The translations under genes and the position numbers were made by a program. A DNA stretch of 64,000 bases from Liolophura sinensis. Its lineage: Eukaryota; Mollusca; Polyplacophora; Chitonida; Chitonidae. Below are positions 53,301 to 63,904 of the stretch, one piece after another (positions within the stretch are counted from its first letter, which is position 1; each line of letters opens with the position of its first letter). Location: the NCBI RefSeq assembly GCF_032854445.1, contig NC_088296.1, positions 28,205,064-28,269,063 of the forward strand, in the 5' to 3' direction. Below the pieces are notes generated by a model that made no database searches, had not been told where the DNA came from, and saw only the letters and a list, made by a program, of their open reading frames with translations.

Positions 53301-56300
53301 GTGCTATATTTTGTAAACCAATTGTTCCATTACCGTGCTACATCACTGCAGTACGTGCTTAGCACATGCATGTAAAAACGGCACATATCGATAATAAATA
53401 AAGGCTATTCTTCATCTGTCGACTCTATAATGTCAGACTCATCGAAGTCAGAGATAAAAGATTTAACAAAATGGCTTGTAAACTCTCAGACAGCGATGAA
53501 TCTGACGAAAAATAAAAGAAAGAAACACGAACACTTATGGCCGGATAGCAATCAACACAAATCTGTTCTCCACAACATGCACCTTCTTTATTTCGTGTAT
53601 TTCGGCTTCCAAACAAGTTTTGTCTTCTCAACATTGATTTCAAACCTGCAAATATCTACAATATTTTTCATCAGCATTTAAGAGTTTTTGTAATTTCTCT
53701 CGTGACGCCGCCATTATGACAATATCATCCGCATATAATAAGGTGAATGGTTCCATGCACGTGTCATTTGTCCGGATTGTTACTGCATTACACCCTATGC
53801 CGTCAAAATACGCTTCCAAGTCATTTGAGAAAACAGAAAATAATGAAGAAGGATTTTCCGCTTGCCTGACATGGTTAGTACAAGGAAAGTACCCTGCCTT
53901 ATTCTTGTTAACTTATACACACGATTTTATATCATCATACATGGATAAAATCACATCAAAAAAAAAACTTCCCTCGTATGCCATGTTTGGTAAGTTTGAC
54001 CCACAGTCCGTCCCTCCAGACTTTATCAAATGCTTTGCTGAGGTATATGAAAGCACAGTATAACTTTTGCTTTTCTAACTTAAACATTTAAAATTTGATG
54101 AACTGCAGAAAAGTCTTTTCTGAATCCGGCTTGATAGAAACATAGGAGACCATTGAACTCAAGACAGAAAGGCGTTTGCTTACAATTGCTGTAAACACTT
54201 TATCCCTACTGCTTGGATGCGCGATTGGGCGGTAATTAACAGCGTCCATATGACTAGCCTTGTTCTAGGCATAATTATGGCCGTACACCAACCTTTAGGA
54301 ATACATGCAGTGTTTAAAATCATATTTAAAAAATTCAAGTGAATATCCTTCATGAGTGGGAAAGTTTCCTTAATGCGTTCTGTAAATATACTGTCCACAC
54401 CCTAGCTTTACTGTTTTTAGTTGTTCTACTATGCTTTCGACTTCGCCCAGAGTAAAGTATTCATTCAGAGGCTCACTGTTTACCTCACTGCTAAGTAACT
54501 TCCCTGCCCATATAATGTTGCCACCTCCTTTATGTGCCACTGTTAACATGTCTAAAATGGGTGGAGGCCTGCTCCAGAGGGATGGTAGTTTCCTCACATT
54601 TAGTATTTTGAATTTATTAAGAATTTCACTTTTCCTAAGCATTTGTCTATTTATTTCTGTATTTTGCCCTTCTGTGGTGTGCCTGTATTTTGCGACGTAT
54701 TTTGTACTTCCTGCTCACCGTGCATGATAAGTCTTTGTCTTCCGCGCGTCTGTTTTTGGGGTGTTTTGCTTTAGCAGCGTTATATTAGCCCATTTTTCCT
54801 TTGCAGTCACTGTCAAACCATGGCTTGTGGTTATTGGCTCCTGTAAAGTGTACTTTGTGTTTCTTTGTACTGCTTCGGCTTTCAAAGGTCTTTTTTTCGC
54901 TATATGATCTATAGTGCTTTGTGACATATTTTCACGCACATTTTCATTCAAATCACGTGAAGTGCCGAATACATTACATATTTCATTTTGATTCATGTTT
55001 TCCAGATATAAACTTTTTGTCATTGTTCCATTTTCGTGACTTGTTTTCCCGTGTTGTATGTTTTGTTGGAATGATACTTGTTTCACTTATCGTGTAACGG
55101 AGGCTCAATGTAACAGGGCAGTGAACGTCAGAATGCAAGGTGCAAAATTCGTGTACATAATAACCTTTAACCCATTCGCTGAAAACAGTACTGAAAATCT
55201 ACTGTTGTACCAACTTTGACAGTGGCTTTTATAATACCTCTGTCATTACCCACACGACCATTACATTTACACAATTGTCGAAGTCTGTAGCTATAGCTGT
55301 CTGTCTTTATCTTATCGGCATTACTTCATTGAAGTGGAATTCTCATATCAGGGAACAACAATCGTTGGTTCATGCAATCAATGACAGGGCAATCAGTACA
55401 CAATCCTCTGCAACACAAAAAAGCAGTACTTTGGCTAGTTTGAATATTAAAATCTTCTGTCAGGGAGACATTTTGGGGTTGTTCGATTTTTCTGGCTAAC
55501 TCGCTTTCTGTAGAATCATATGATTTGATAGCGGAGTATTTCGATTGCAGGGGAGGTAAGTATACTACACCAATACATCATGTATGCTCATGATATGTCT
55601 TCAGGTTTAACCACAACACGTCATTTCATTCGTTTGCATCTACAGCTGCATGCTGTGCTAACAACCTTCTAATTGCGATGACTATACCACCAGATGCAAT
55701 CCCGTTTAGTCCAGTCTATTTTGCACAAACACTTTGTCACCAGGAATAATTTGGCAGTTCTCACCAGTGTATTTAGTCTCTGCTAGTTTTATTATGTCAA
55801 ATTCCGAAATAGTCACAAAATTTGGGATCCATCAACTTCGAACGTGACATGCTCACAGAATCTGAACAAAAAAGTTTTTTGTTACTTGGCTTGCACTTCA
55901 CTGTCAACAAGCAACACATTGCTGGTTCAGGTGGCACATGTACCAGTATTGGCTGGGTAGCGGGGCATGCTACCTACATGGCCATATTTTCTCACAGCAC
56001 GGAGATCTCGCGTACCACCTTTCCGCTACATACAAGTTTGGCCGAGTATAGAGTTGAAGTTTGTTGACCTCTCTGCTTTGTTTCCGTTAGCTCTCGTAGC
56101 AATTTCTTTCTAACTTTATGGATTTCCACTGGGAAGTCTTTAAATACACTGAACGGATTGCTAGCAACATTTCTGGCATACATGTGGGAGCGAACCTCTT
56201 CCGTCTAAGGCTAGTGAGCAATGATTGGTTTGTTGATTCCTGTTTTTCTAATGGCCAGGTCGATGAACGCGTAGAAAGTAGATATCTTTGGCGATTTCCA

Positions 56301-59300
56301 TGCCTGCCCGCAACAGCATGACCTGGATTTGAGCTCTGTTGCACCTCGATTTACTTTATCAATTTGGTCATGCTGAGCAGAGTAGCAAACTTCTCCTCAC
56401 TGATTCCTTGCATATCTTGTGGTTCAGATGTTTGATTTCCTCTGCCCGAGTGTTAAATTTTTAAAAATAATCCTGGGCGACCAGAGGAAACGACTGGGAT
56501 GTCGTAAACAGTAAATACCACTTGGCATGTGCAGATATCTATAGCTCGTGACAATGATGCGATTCGATGCCCACACTGTAGACATGGAAACATTCTGTCA
56601 ATTTTATTCTACACACAGTAGATGACAGAATGGAATCAGAAAAGTTTTATATGCCATGTATGTATCTTATATCAGTAAGAAACTGATCTCGTTTTTCTTT
56701 AAAATGTTGAGTCTTGGAATGTGGCATGTTTAATATACACACATTTGTTCTGAACAAAACATAACAGAAGAGTGAAAATACAATCTGAATGCGGAAGCTA
56801 TACATGTACATAGAGATGTGATTTCTTTTTGATGTGGTAATCCAAATGTTACCAGACTAAGGAACACAATATCATCTCAAGATCAGATATATGGTGTCAG
56901 TGTTTATGGTTTATCTCACATCCCAATCTTGTTAAAGCAGATATTTGATTTATGGTAATGTGTGGAAATATATATATCCTCACATGACCTTATGGAAAAT
57001 CGTCGTAGAGATTTTTTGTCTGCAGCTTTCATTAGATCCCTTACCCCCTGCACCCATGGGTGGACATAAGACCTGGTGTGCTTCCTCTTTCTCTCACGAC
57101 TTTTGTGGCTTTGATGACAATTTATAGGCGTCAACAGTGCACATGACGATGTGAATGTAAGCGTGCCAAACGTGGGAAAGTTCATCAGCAACTTGCCAAA
57201 GGTCCGTCGTTTAGCCACTCCGGTTTACTCCACACATAAAGAAATCTTGAGTAGAACACTTAGAACAGTAACCAGTACTGGTTGATACCCTTACCCAACC
57301 TTATTACCCTTACCCCACCCTGTTACCCTTACCTCAGCCTGTTACCCTTTCCTCAGCTTGTTACTCTTACCTCAGCTTGTTACCCTTATTCCAGCTTATT
57401 ACCCTTACCCCACCCTGTTACCCTTACCTCAGCTTGTTACCCTTACTCCAGTTTATTACCCTTACCCCACCCTGTTACCCTTACTCCAGTTTATTACCCT
57501 TACCCCACCCTGTTACCCTTACTCCAGATTATTACCCTTACCTCACCCTGTTACCCTTACCTCGGCCTGTTACCCTTACTCCAGATTATTACCCTTACCC
57601 CACCCTGTTACCCTTACTCCAGTTTATTACCCTTACCCCACCCTGTTACCCTTACTCCAGTTTATTACCCTTACCTCACCCTGTTACCCTTACCTCGGCC
57701 TGTTACCCTTACTCCAGATTATTACCCTTACCCCACCCTGTTACCCTTACCTCAGCTTGTTATCCTTACTCCAGTTTATTACCCTTACCCCACCCTGTTA
57801 CCCTTACCTCACCCTGTTACCCTTACCTCGGCCTGTTACCCTTACTCCAGATTATTACCCTTACCCCACCCTGTTACCTGTACCTCAGCTTGTTACCCTT
57901 ACTCCAGTTTATTACCCTTACCCCACCCTGTTACCCTTACTCCAGTTTATTACCCTTACCTCACCCTGTTACCCTTACCTCGGCCTGTTACCCTTACTCC
58001 AGATTATTACCCTTACCCCACCCTGTTACCCTTACCTCAGCTTGTTATCCTTACTCCAGTTTATTACCCTTACCCCACCCTGTTACCCTTACTCCAGATT
58101 ATTACCCTTACCTCACCCTGTTACCCTTACCTCGGCCTGTTACCCTTACTCCAGATTATTACCCTTACCCCACCCTGTTACCCTTACCTCAGCTTGTTAC
58201 CCTTACTCCAGCTTATTACCCTTACCCCACCCTGTTACCCTTACCCCAGCCTGTTACCTTACCCCACCCTATTACCAACGACTTCTACATGTGTCTTATT
58301 TTTAAAATAGCAGGATCTAAGGTATGGCTCTGTGTTCAGTGCTGATCTAATGGCTGGGGCAGAATGTGTAGGTTCAGTTTAGGCCCTACCGACACCCTCT
58401 CTCTGATTGTGACAATGAGTGGCACTCCAAGGATTAATCATTCGTTTCACATTTAAGTAGGGCCACCTCTCTTCCATCAATTTGGAATGCAAATCTAAAA
58501 GTAAGCTAGCAACTTGCCCAAGGACAATGGTTTATCTCTGGTTTTCTCCAACCATAATAAAACTGATCACCAACCATTGTACAAGTGAAAATTTCTGAGT
58601 GTGGTGTTCAAAAATCAATTACGAAAAGAATCTAATACCCACTGATCAGTTCATAAGGTCACTAAATATTTGTGTGGCTTACAATCTGATTTGAGCTACC
58701 ATATATCCTTGCTCTATTTTGATAATAACTAAACCACATACATGTATATGAACATACTGTACCTGGAGAGTTACTCAATCTGAAAAAAGCCTTATCATCC
58801 TCACAACATTGTTTATATTTATACATTGTCTTAATATACTGAAAGGCCTAAGCGTGATCAATAAATATTTTCCAGTGTACAAGTAGTAAGATGATCACTT
58901 AGGATTTCAAACACATGTATCCCAAATGTCAGATCTTGATTTCTATTTCAAAAAATAATACAAAATGAAACACGTTTTAGTTAAAACTATCACTGAGATG
59001 ATAATAAAGTAACTTCTTGAGCATAAGGAGTAAGATTTCGTCACATAATGTATCAATGTCAAAGTCAGTGACCTCTTGGCCCGGCGACCTAGAATCTGAT
59101 GAGCAAATGTCACCAAACATTTCTCAAAAAACCTTTAAAATCTTTCTAATGAGATGATGAAGGTGAATGTTTGGTAGATGGGTTCAATCAAAAGTTTTCC
59201 CTATTTCGTCTCTCCTACTAATACAAACTGCATGCCGATAATTGAATTTACCATCCACAATATCCTGTAATTCGTAGTCATCCCTAAGACACGCTACAGG

Positions 59301-62300
59301 TATGTCTCTCTTAATAAAAGCTTTCACTTGAGACTTTGAAATCAAATCTCGCCAGGGGTGACAGTTGACGGCATGATTTCCCTACTCTCGTTACAGCTTC
59401 GAGCCGTTGGGTTCGGCTTTTTCACATCCGGTTAATATAAATATCGGACTTGACTTTAGAGATATTAGAAAAATAGACTCGGAGTAACAATATTTTCGAA
59501 CACAATCGACACTTGCCCGATATGGCGATGTAAAGTGGCGAAGTTACGATAGGACGATGGGGCCACGAAGCGAAGTTGTATCACGACTGAATTCCACCTA
59601 TAAAGACCGGTTAAAAATAGCCTGGTTTGTCATCTTTACTAAGTGATTACTTATACCGTCAGGCCAAGAAACCTTGTTCACGTTCAGCGGATTTTTAAAA
59701 CTATGTTTGATCTATTACAGTCATATCTGTTAGTTCTTCATAGTGAGGCATAACAAGCATGGGCGGTTCAACATTATCTGAAAATAAAGACATTTTGACA
59801 ATCGGCTTCTTAAACCTGGATTACAAAGAATAGTTCCATCGTAGAATCATGCTAGCCCTACTTGTATTAATTTGACTTTTCCTACATAATTTAGTGTTGA
59901 TTGTCGCAGTTATAGAGCGTCTGTTTTATTTCACTAAAGAAAATGTTAGAATCTACAAGAAATCTTGGATTTTTTCCCATCCACCTATATTATTCAATTC
60001 ATGAATTCCGAAAACACACACAGCATATGACTCGTAATGCATAGTGTTGAATGTCGTATGGGTTACTTCTATGAGACTTTCTTCGGTTCGTCATATAACT
60101 TGTGCTGTATGCAGTAACTGACATGGAAGAAACACATCTGTGTTTTTATTGCAGTTGGTGTTAAGAATCTTACTGTCACGTCTGACCCTAACTTCCCGGT
60201 GCCGGAAAACACGGAGGTGACGTTTACCTGTGAGGCTGAAGGCGGGAATCCCACCCCGAACATTACTTGGGAGATTCCAGAGGCGTCAGCTCAGCCGAAA
60301 CCAACCGTGCCTGATATCAGCAGCCAGATATCACTGACTCTGACCAAGGACATGAACAACCAAGAGCTGGTCTGTACAGCACAGCAAAGGGAGAGAACTC
60401 TCACTGAGACCATCAAGCTTGACATCAAGTGTATGTATAAGTGGCTTGAAGTATTTGATTTATTGATTTGATTGGTGTTTTACGCCTAACTCAAAAATAT
60501 TTCACTTATACGACGGCGGCCAGCATTATGGTCGGAGGAAAACGGACAAAGCCGGGGGGAAACCCACGACCATCCGCAGGTTGCTGGTAGCCGGAGAGGA
60601 AGCCAGCTTGAGCTGGACTTGAACTCACAGCGACCGCATTGGTGAGAGACTTCTGGGTCATTACGCTGCGCTAGCGCGCTAATCAACGGAGCCACGGAGG
60701 CCCTTGGGCTTAAAGTAGAACGACACATTTTAACCTAAGAAATGATTTCAAGAATTTATTTGGTAAAATACACATGTTTGTCAGATAAATACGTCAGAAG
60801 GACGATTTGTCACCTGTAAGTCATTTGTGGGAGCTCTACCTGATATCATGCAGCTTGATGGTAGTAACTCTATCGGTCACTCATTCGCGTGCCGCTCGTC
60901 TCGGGACCCCGGTAGTTGGTAAACCTTAAATCATTTTACCTATTCATGAGTTAAAGGGACACGTTGCTGACGCCAAAAATGTTGTGCTCCAATTTTAAAC
61001 GTCTTGTATACATAGTTAAGATTCCAGATGACTAGTGAAAAATTTCTGTCCTTTCTGTCCTACAATTTTACAAAACGATAGAAAGATACATCGTATTTCA
61101 ATCCGACGTACCGTTTTGATAATACATGTGCGATCCACGAGCAAACGTGGCATCGTGGGAATCTTACACCAGTGGCGGATTTCCCCTTGTAATTGTCGTA
61201 ATTGACGTTTTCGAAAGATGTATCCCTATGAGGTTTAGCTAGCAGTCAAATACAACTCATTTTTGTATATAGCTGAACAAGCGTATAAAATCAGAATTTC
61301 TATCGGCAGTATGTCCCTTCTGCCTTCCCTGTACTAAGCCACTCAGAAAAAAAACTACAAGAACGAGTCCTATTTGTGTGGATTGCAGATAAACCGAAGG
61401 TTGAGATCCAGATCACACCTGTTGAGTATTACCATGGTGACGAGGTAACCCTCACGTGCTTATCTGATGGCTATCCCGATCCAAACATCACCTGGAGATT
61501 CGAAGACAAATTTATCACATATGACTCGTCATACAGGAACATTTTCCGTATTGTACGAGTGGACCAATCCCATACAGGAATCTACACCTGTCTGGCCGTC
61601 AACTCTGAAGGGAGCGACACCGCGTCCAAAAACCTGAGTCTGGACGCCAATAAACGTGAGTCACATCGCGTTATTTGTCAATAATTTAATTTCTACGAAT
61701 GCATACTTCGATTGCACAATCCGATTTGTCTCATTTGTGCGTTTATACTCCAATAAACCGACAAAAAAATGAAGCCACACCCATGTAGAACTACTTTTTC
61801 CAACACTAGCTCTGGAAGAGACTGAAGGCATGACTGACGCCATGACTGACGCCATGACAAAGTCATCTACCGCATATCCTTGGCGAGCAACAACAACAGC
61901 GCAAACGCCTTATCGTCTCGAAAATTCTTCCACGAAATGAATTCAACTCGGTCTGCATCTTCTGCGCCCAAAGTTCTCTAGCTCGGAATTCAGATGTAAA
62001 CTTTGCCTCGTCACTTCCCTCGCTGTGCATGTGACGTTGCTTAGTAACGGTAGAAGGTCTTTCACCAATTTCATTGGCTCAAAGAATCTCATTCATAAAG
62101 TGTGTATTCTGGAGCCTGCGGTGTTCCCTTCTTCAAAACAGTCAGCCAACATTTCTCATAGTTTGGAATGGAAGTAAATCATTAGATAACATCCTTTTAT
62201 TCCTTAAACTGAATTATAAGGATTGACTATAGGTTTATTTGGGGTATAAACGAAAAAGACCGCTGTGCAAACTGTATGAATCCGTGGTTTACTTTTTGCT

Positions 62301-63855
62301 GTTCCAAAAAACCGTGCCACCAAGCACAGTGACTATTTCCTAAACGTGAGTATAAGCTTAGATATCTAAATACTTCAGCTATAAAAAGAGATACAGCTGA
62401 TAAACTCTTGTTCTGCGACAAGAGTTGTGTGTATTTCTGTTTTGTCGCCATCGTATGATGCATGATTATTTTTAGTACGGTGTAAAACACTTGTGAGTGA
62501 CTTTTAACTTCGTACTTAACAATTCTTCAATCATATGAAGACGAAGGAGACATTAGGGTACATGTACGTGTAATGTACCTCCTTGATGAAGGACGGATTT
62601 CCAACGCTCTTTTATCTAGTGCTGCTGCACTGAGACGACTTACCGAAAGTACATAAGCCGCATCGCCCGAGCCATTATATTGATACGGGTCAACCAGTGG
62701 TTGCACCCTCCTCTTCATGCTGAACGCCAAGCGAGGAAGTTACAACTTCTTCTTTTAAGATGACTCGACCCAGGATTGACACGGGCGTTCTACCAACTGT
62801 ACTCTCGGTGCTGGTTATAGTTGTGATGTAAAAGGGGAACGTAAATAGACACTGGTAAAGACCGATTACAACTTGTGTCAGAATATAATGTCTGCCAAAC
62901 ACAAAAAAGAAATCGTAAAAGAAGAAAATTGGCTTCAAAAACCTGCCAAAAAAGCGACCTTTTTGACTTAGAACAGCAAAGATATACAGCATATATATAA
63001 TACTATAATACACAAAGAAAAACATGGACTAACAGGGGTTTGTCGTATACAGTATACCACAGAACAGTTTCTACCCATAACATCGTACAATTTGTCAGCG
63101 TGCGCGGTGTTTCTGCTGTTTGGAGCGTGTTAAACCTAATACTCAAGCGGACGCTCTACCAACTGTGCTATCCGGACCGGTAAAACACTTGTGAAATCAA
63201 GCAAATAAATATATTCTTTGACGTGTGTGATCTTTGTAGGTAGAACGGTTTCTTCTCACCAGGCAGTGCTCTATTGGTCGACAGGGGGTGTAGCTCTGGG
63301 TGTGTTGATAATTGGACTGATTGTCACTTTGTGTTACTTTCATTTAAGAAAAACAACCAATCAAGGTAAGAACTCCAGACGATTTTTTGAAGGGACAGTT
63401 CGTGTTACCTGTATATTGTTTTCACCTATATAGACAAAACTGATGAGATTTTTCCATTGACATAACACAATTTCGACAAACAGTTTTATCGTATTTCACT
63501 TTAACTTACCATTAGCAATTGAAACCAATCTGTAAATTTAACAGTTACAATGGGAAACTTGCGTTTATACAGTATACTATAGAAAAAAGTAGTTTGTTGA
63601 AATAAAGAATGTAAGAAAACTGGTGCCATCACATATGTTACAGAGCGGAATTCCGGTGAGTCATTGGAATTACAGGTCATCACAGAAAGCGCTATGTCTG
63701 AAAACGTCATGCCCGAGAACGTCATGCATGAACGCATGACAGAGAACGCCATAACCGCACGAGTGATTCTTGAGAACGTCGTTGAACAACACGGAACAGG
63801 TATCAGCGAGATGTGCAGCTCTCTAAATAATAAACGTTGTCGGGCAACTTTATGA
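50340..63855 (+). CDS. Gene 2: three-Ig type I transmembrane receptor (complete, 403 aa, six exons)
   Basis: The exons are 50340-50349, 52305-52625, 60155-60430, 61389-61655, 63240-63365 and 63644-63855. All internal junctions are phase 1 with GT-AG, and the sum is 1212 nt (404 codons). The product has a signal peptide (about 1-18), an Ig V-like domain (C28-W41-C96), an Ig C2-like domain (C136-W149-C184), an I-set-like Ig (C226-W238-Y268xC270), a transmembrane helix about 302-325 and a tail 326-403. N-glycosylation sequons are N91, N115, N146, N235 and N284. This is a nectin/CD80-like cell-surface recognition layout; the ligand is unknown. Introns host arrays, LINE and SINE relics. The tiny first exon is the least certain part. 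No polyadenylation signal is seen in the last 145 bp of the window. Confidence 0.85.
50650..52185. repeat. 66-bp tandem array in intron 1 of gene 2 (about 23 units)
   Basis: The unit is TGTCAGTTCGCACTTTCACT, GTTGTCTACATGTGGTATGG and TGGAAGAAAAAGATTCTGGG, then AATG, with a constant spacing of 66 bp. As 66 is a multiple of 3, a stop-free unit gives long ORFs: 508 codons at 50674-52200 (22-residue unit CGMVEEKDSGNVCQFALSLL plus ST), with others in two more + frames and one - frame. Several frames open on both strands argues for a non-coding satellite. The intronic position between exons 1 and 2 agrees. Confidence 0.93.
52305..52625 (+). CDS. Gene 2 exon 2: signal-peptide core and Ig V-like domain
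   Basis: The acceptor is TTATTTGCAG, the donor TCTTTG|GTGAGT, phase 1-1. It starts LPFLVICATCTYVV (signal core), then WEGDTVLLKCGTGD, ITTWCK and PRDNGTFLCSSG, giving the Ig cysteine pair with W and the D-x-G-x-F-x-C signature. Two extra cysteines (WCK, YCN) could form a second disulfide. Confidence 0.9.
52815..52930 (-). mobile_element. SINE tail fragment
   Basis: TTTATTTATGCATTTGTTG, TTCATACGACGGTGGCCACC and ACTATGGTAGGAGGAAGCCG, then GGCAGAGCCCGGAG, match the SINE body. It is truncated before the CATCCGCAGG block. Confidence 0.8.
53425..56350 (-). mobile_element. LINE relic with ORF1-like, endonuclease and reverse transcriptase parts
   Basis: The minus-strand order is an ORF1-like part with FPVEIHKVRKKLLRELTETK (56100-56170), endonuclease-like ETKYTGENCQIIPGDKVFVQ (about 55720-55780), linker/RT entry with LNEYFTLGEVESIVEQLK (54420-54480), and IFTERIKETFPLMKDIHLNF and ACIPKGW (54285-54400). 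The catalytic LLYADDIVIMAAS follows (YADD at 53724-53735). Frames change repeatedly and stops occur, so it is dead. It sits antisense in intron 2 of gene 2. The clade cannot be named from these pieces. Confidence 0.8.
56351..57280 (+). other. Intron 2 stretch without recognised content
   Basis: This is AT-rich sequence with short frames only (56916-57218 minus is arginine/lysine-rich and unrecognised). A fragment around 57205-57240 (CCACTCCGGTTTACTCCACA) faintly resembles the third dispersed repeat family. Confidence 0.5.
57281..58275. repeat. 19-bp G-rich/C-rich array in intron 2 of gene 2 (about 52 units)
   Basis: Units are TTACCCTTAC followed by nine variable bases (CCCACCCTG, CTCAGCTTG, TCCAGTTTA, TCCAGATTA or CTCGGCCTG). 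Spacing of 19 bp is constant. All three + frames stay open for over 300 codons because 3 x 19 = 57, and each encodes the same peptide cycle. The minus strand carries closely spaced GGG runs (GGGTAAGGGTAACAGGGTGG), a strong G-quadruplex pattern. Confidence 0.95.
58276..60154 (+). other. Remaining intron 2 of gene 2
   Basis: No coding signal was seen. A degraded SINE-like fragment in + orientation occurs at 58520-58620 (ACCATTGTACAAGTGAAAAT, TTTCTGAGTGTGGTG). The rest is AT-rich unique sequence. Confidence 0.6.
60155..60430 (+). CDS. Gene 2 exon 3: Ig C2-like domain
   Basis: The acceptor is TTTATTGCAG, the donor AAGT|GTATGT, phase 1-1. It encodes VPENTEVTFTCEAEGGNPTP, NITWEIPE, ISLTLTKDMNNQELVCTAQQ and a TETIKLDIK end. 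The C-x12-W spacing and the ELVCTAQ strand fit a C2-set Ig as in nectin and CD80-type proteins. Confidence 0.92.
60450..60705 (-). mobile_element. Near full-length tRNA-headed SINE in intron 3 of gene 2
   Basis: The minus reading begins GGGCCTCCGTGGCTCCGTTG (A-box-like), followed by TGAGTTCAAGTCC (B-box-like), the conserved body (GGTTTCCCCCCGGC, CCATAATGCTGGCCGCCGTC) and a tail CAATCAAATCAATAAATC. It begins 20 bp after the exon 3 donor. It is slightly shorter than 35325-35584 through loss of the CCCACGTACGG segment. Confidence 0.9.
60706..61388 (+). other. Rest of intron 3 of gene 2
   Basis: This is unique AT-rich sequence with no gene or repeat recognised, ending in the acceptor at 61388. 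Confidence 0.6.
61389..61655 (+). CDS. Gene 2 exon 4: I-set-like Ig domain
   Basis: The acceptor is TGGATTGCAG, the donor TAAAC|GTGAGT, phase 1-1. It encodes KPKVEIQITPVEYYHGDEVT, LTCLSDGYPDPNITWRFE, then VDQSHTGIYTCLAVNSEGSD. These are textbook I-set features: P-x-P-x-I-x-W and D-x-x-x-x-G-x-Y-x-C. Confidence 0.94.
61656..62504 (+). other. Intron 4, left part
   Basis: No coding signal was seen. A short imperfect duplication of ATGACTGACGCC occurs at 61830-61856. Confidence 0.6.
62505..63180 (-). mobile_element. Composite dispersed repeat, copy 2, with tRNA-like head
   Basis: The minus reading starts CCGGATAGCACAGTTGGTAG then AGCGTCCGCTTGAGTATTAG, a tRNA-like A-box region. It then matches 41805-42435 through the AT-rich middle, a second tRNA-like segment (CAGTTGGTAGAACGCC, GTCAATCCTGGGTCGAGTC) and TTTCGGTAAGTCGTCTCAG to the tail. 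Two tRNA-like promoters in one unit suggest a dimeric or nested SINE. It ends about 60 bp before the acceptor of exon 5. Confidence 0.8.
63240..63365 (+). CDS. Gene 2 exon 5: transmembrane segment
   Basis: The acceptor is ATCTTTGTAG, the donor CAAG|GTAAGA, phase 1-1. After RRTVSSHQAV comes LYWSTGGVALGVLIIGLIVT and LCYFHLRKTT: a single helix with a basic stop-transfer. The exact phase match to exons 4 and 6 supports it. Confidence 0.9.
63644..63855 (+). CDS. Gene 2 exon 6: cytoplasmic tail and stop
   Basis: The acceptor is ATATGTTACAG. The frame reads ERNSGESLELQVITES, then AMSENVMPENVMHERMTENA, and ends NNKRCRATL with TGA 63853-63855. The tail has no tyrosine, hence no ITIM or ITAM. A degenerate (S/P/T)ENVM-type repeat is its main feature. 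Confidence 0.85.
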
Positions 63856-63904
63856 TGCCCCAATCGCAGCAAATCGTATCAGTTTTTGCTGCGACACTGT
63901 GAGC

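Noticed and set aside
57281-58275. Interstitial telomere
   Set aside because: The motif is TTACCC/GGGTAA within 19-mers, not the animal telomere TTAGGG/CCCTAA.
57282-58345. Three overlapping + ORFs of 342, 315 and 322 codons rich in L, P, T, Y
   Set aside because: They encode the same peptide cycle in all three frames because the unit is 19 bp. This is a tandem-repeat artefact, not a gene.
60600-60703. tRNA gene on the minus strand
   Set aside because: The A-box and B-box-like sequences belong to the SINE head. No cloverleaf with a proper anticodon arm and acceptor stem was evident.
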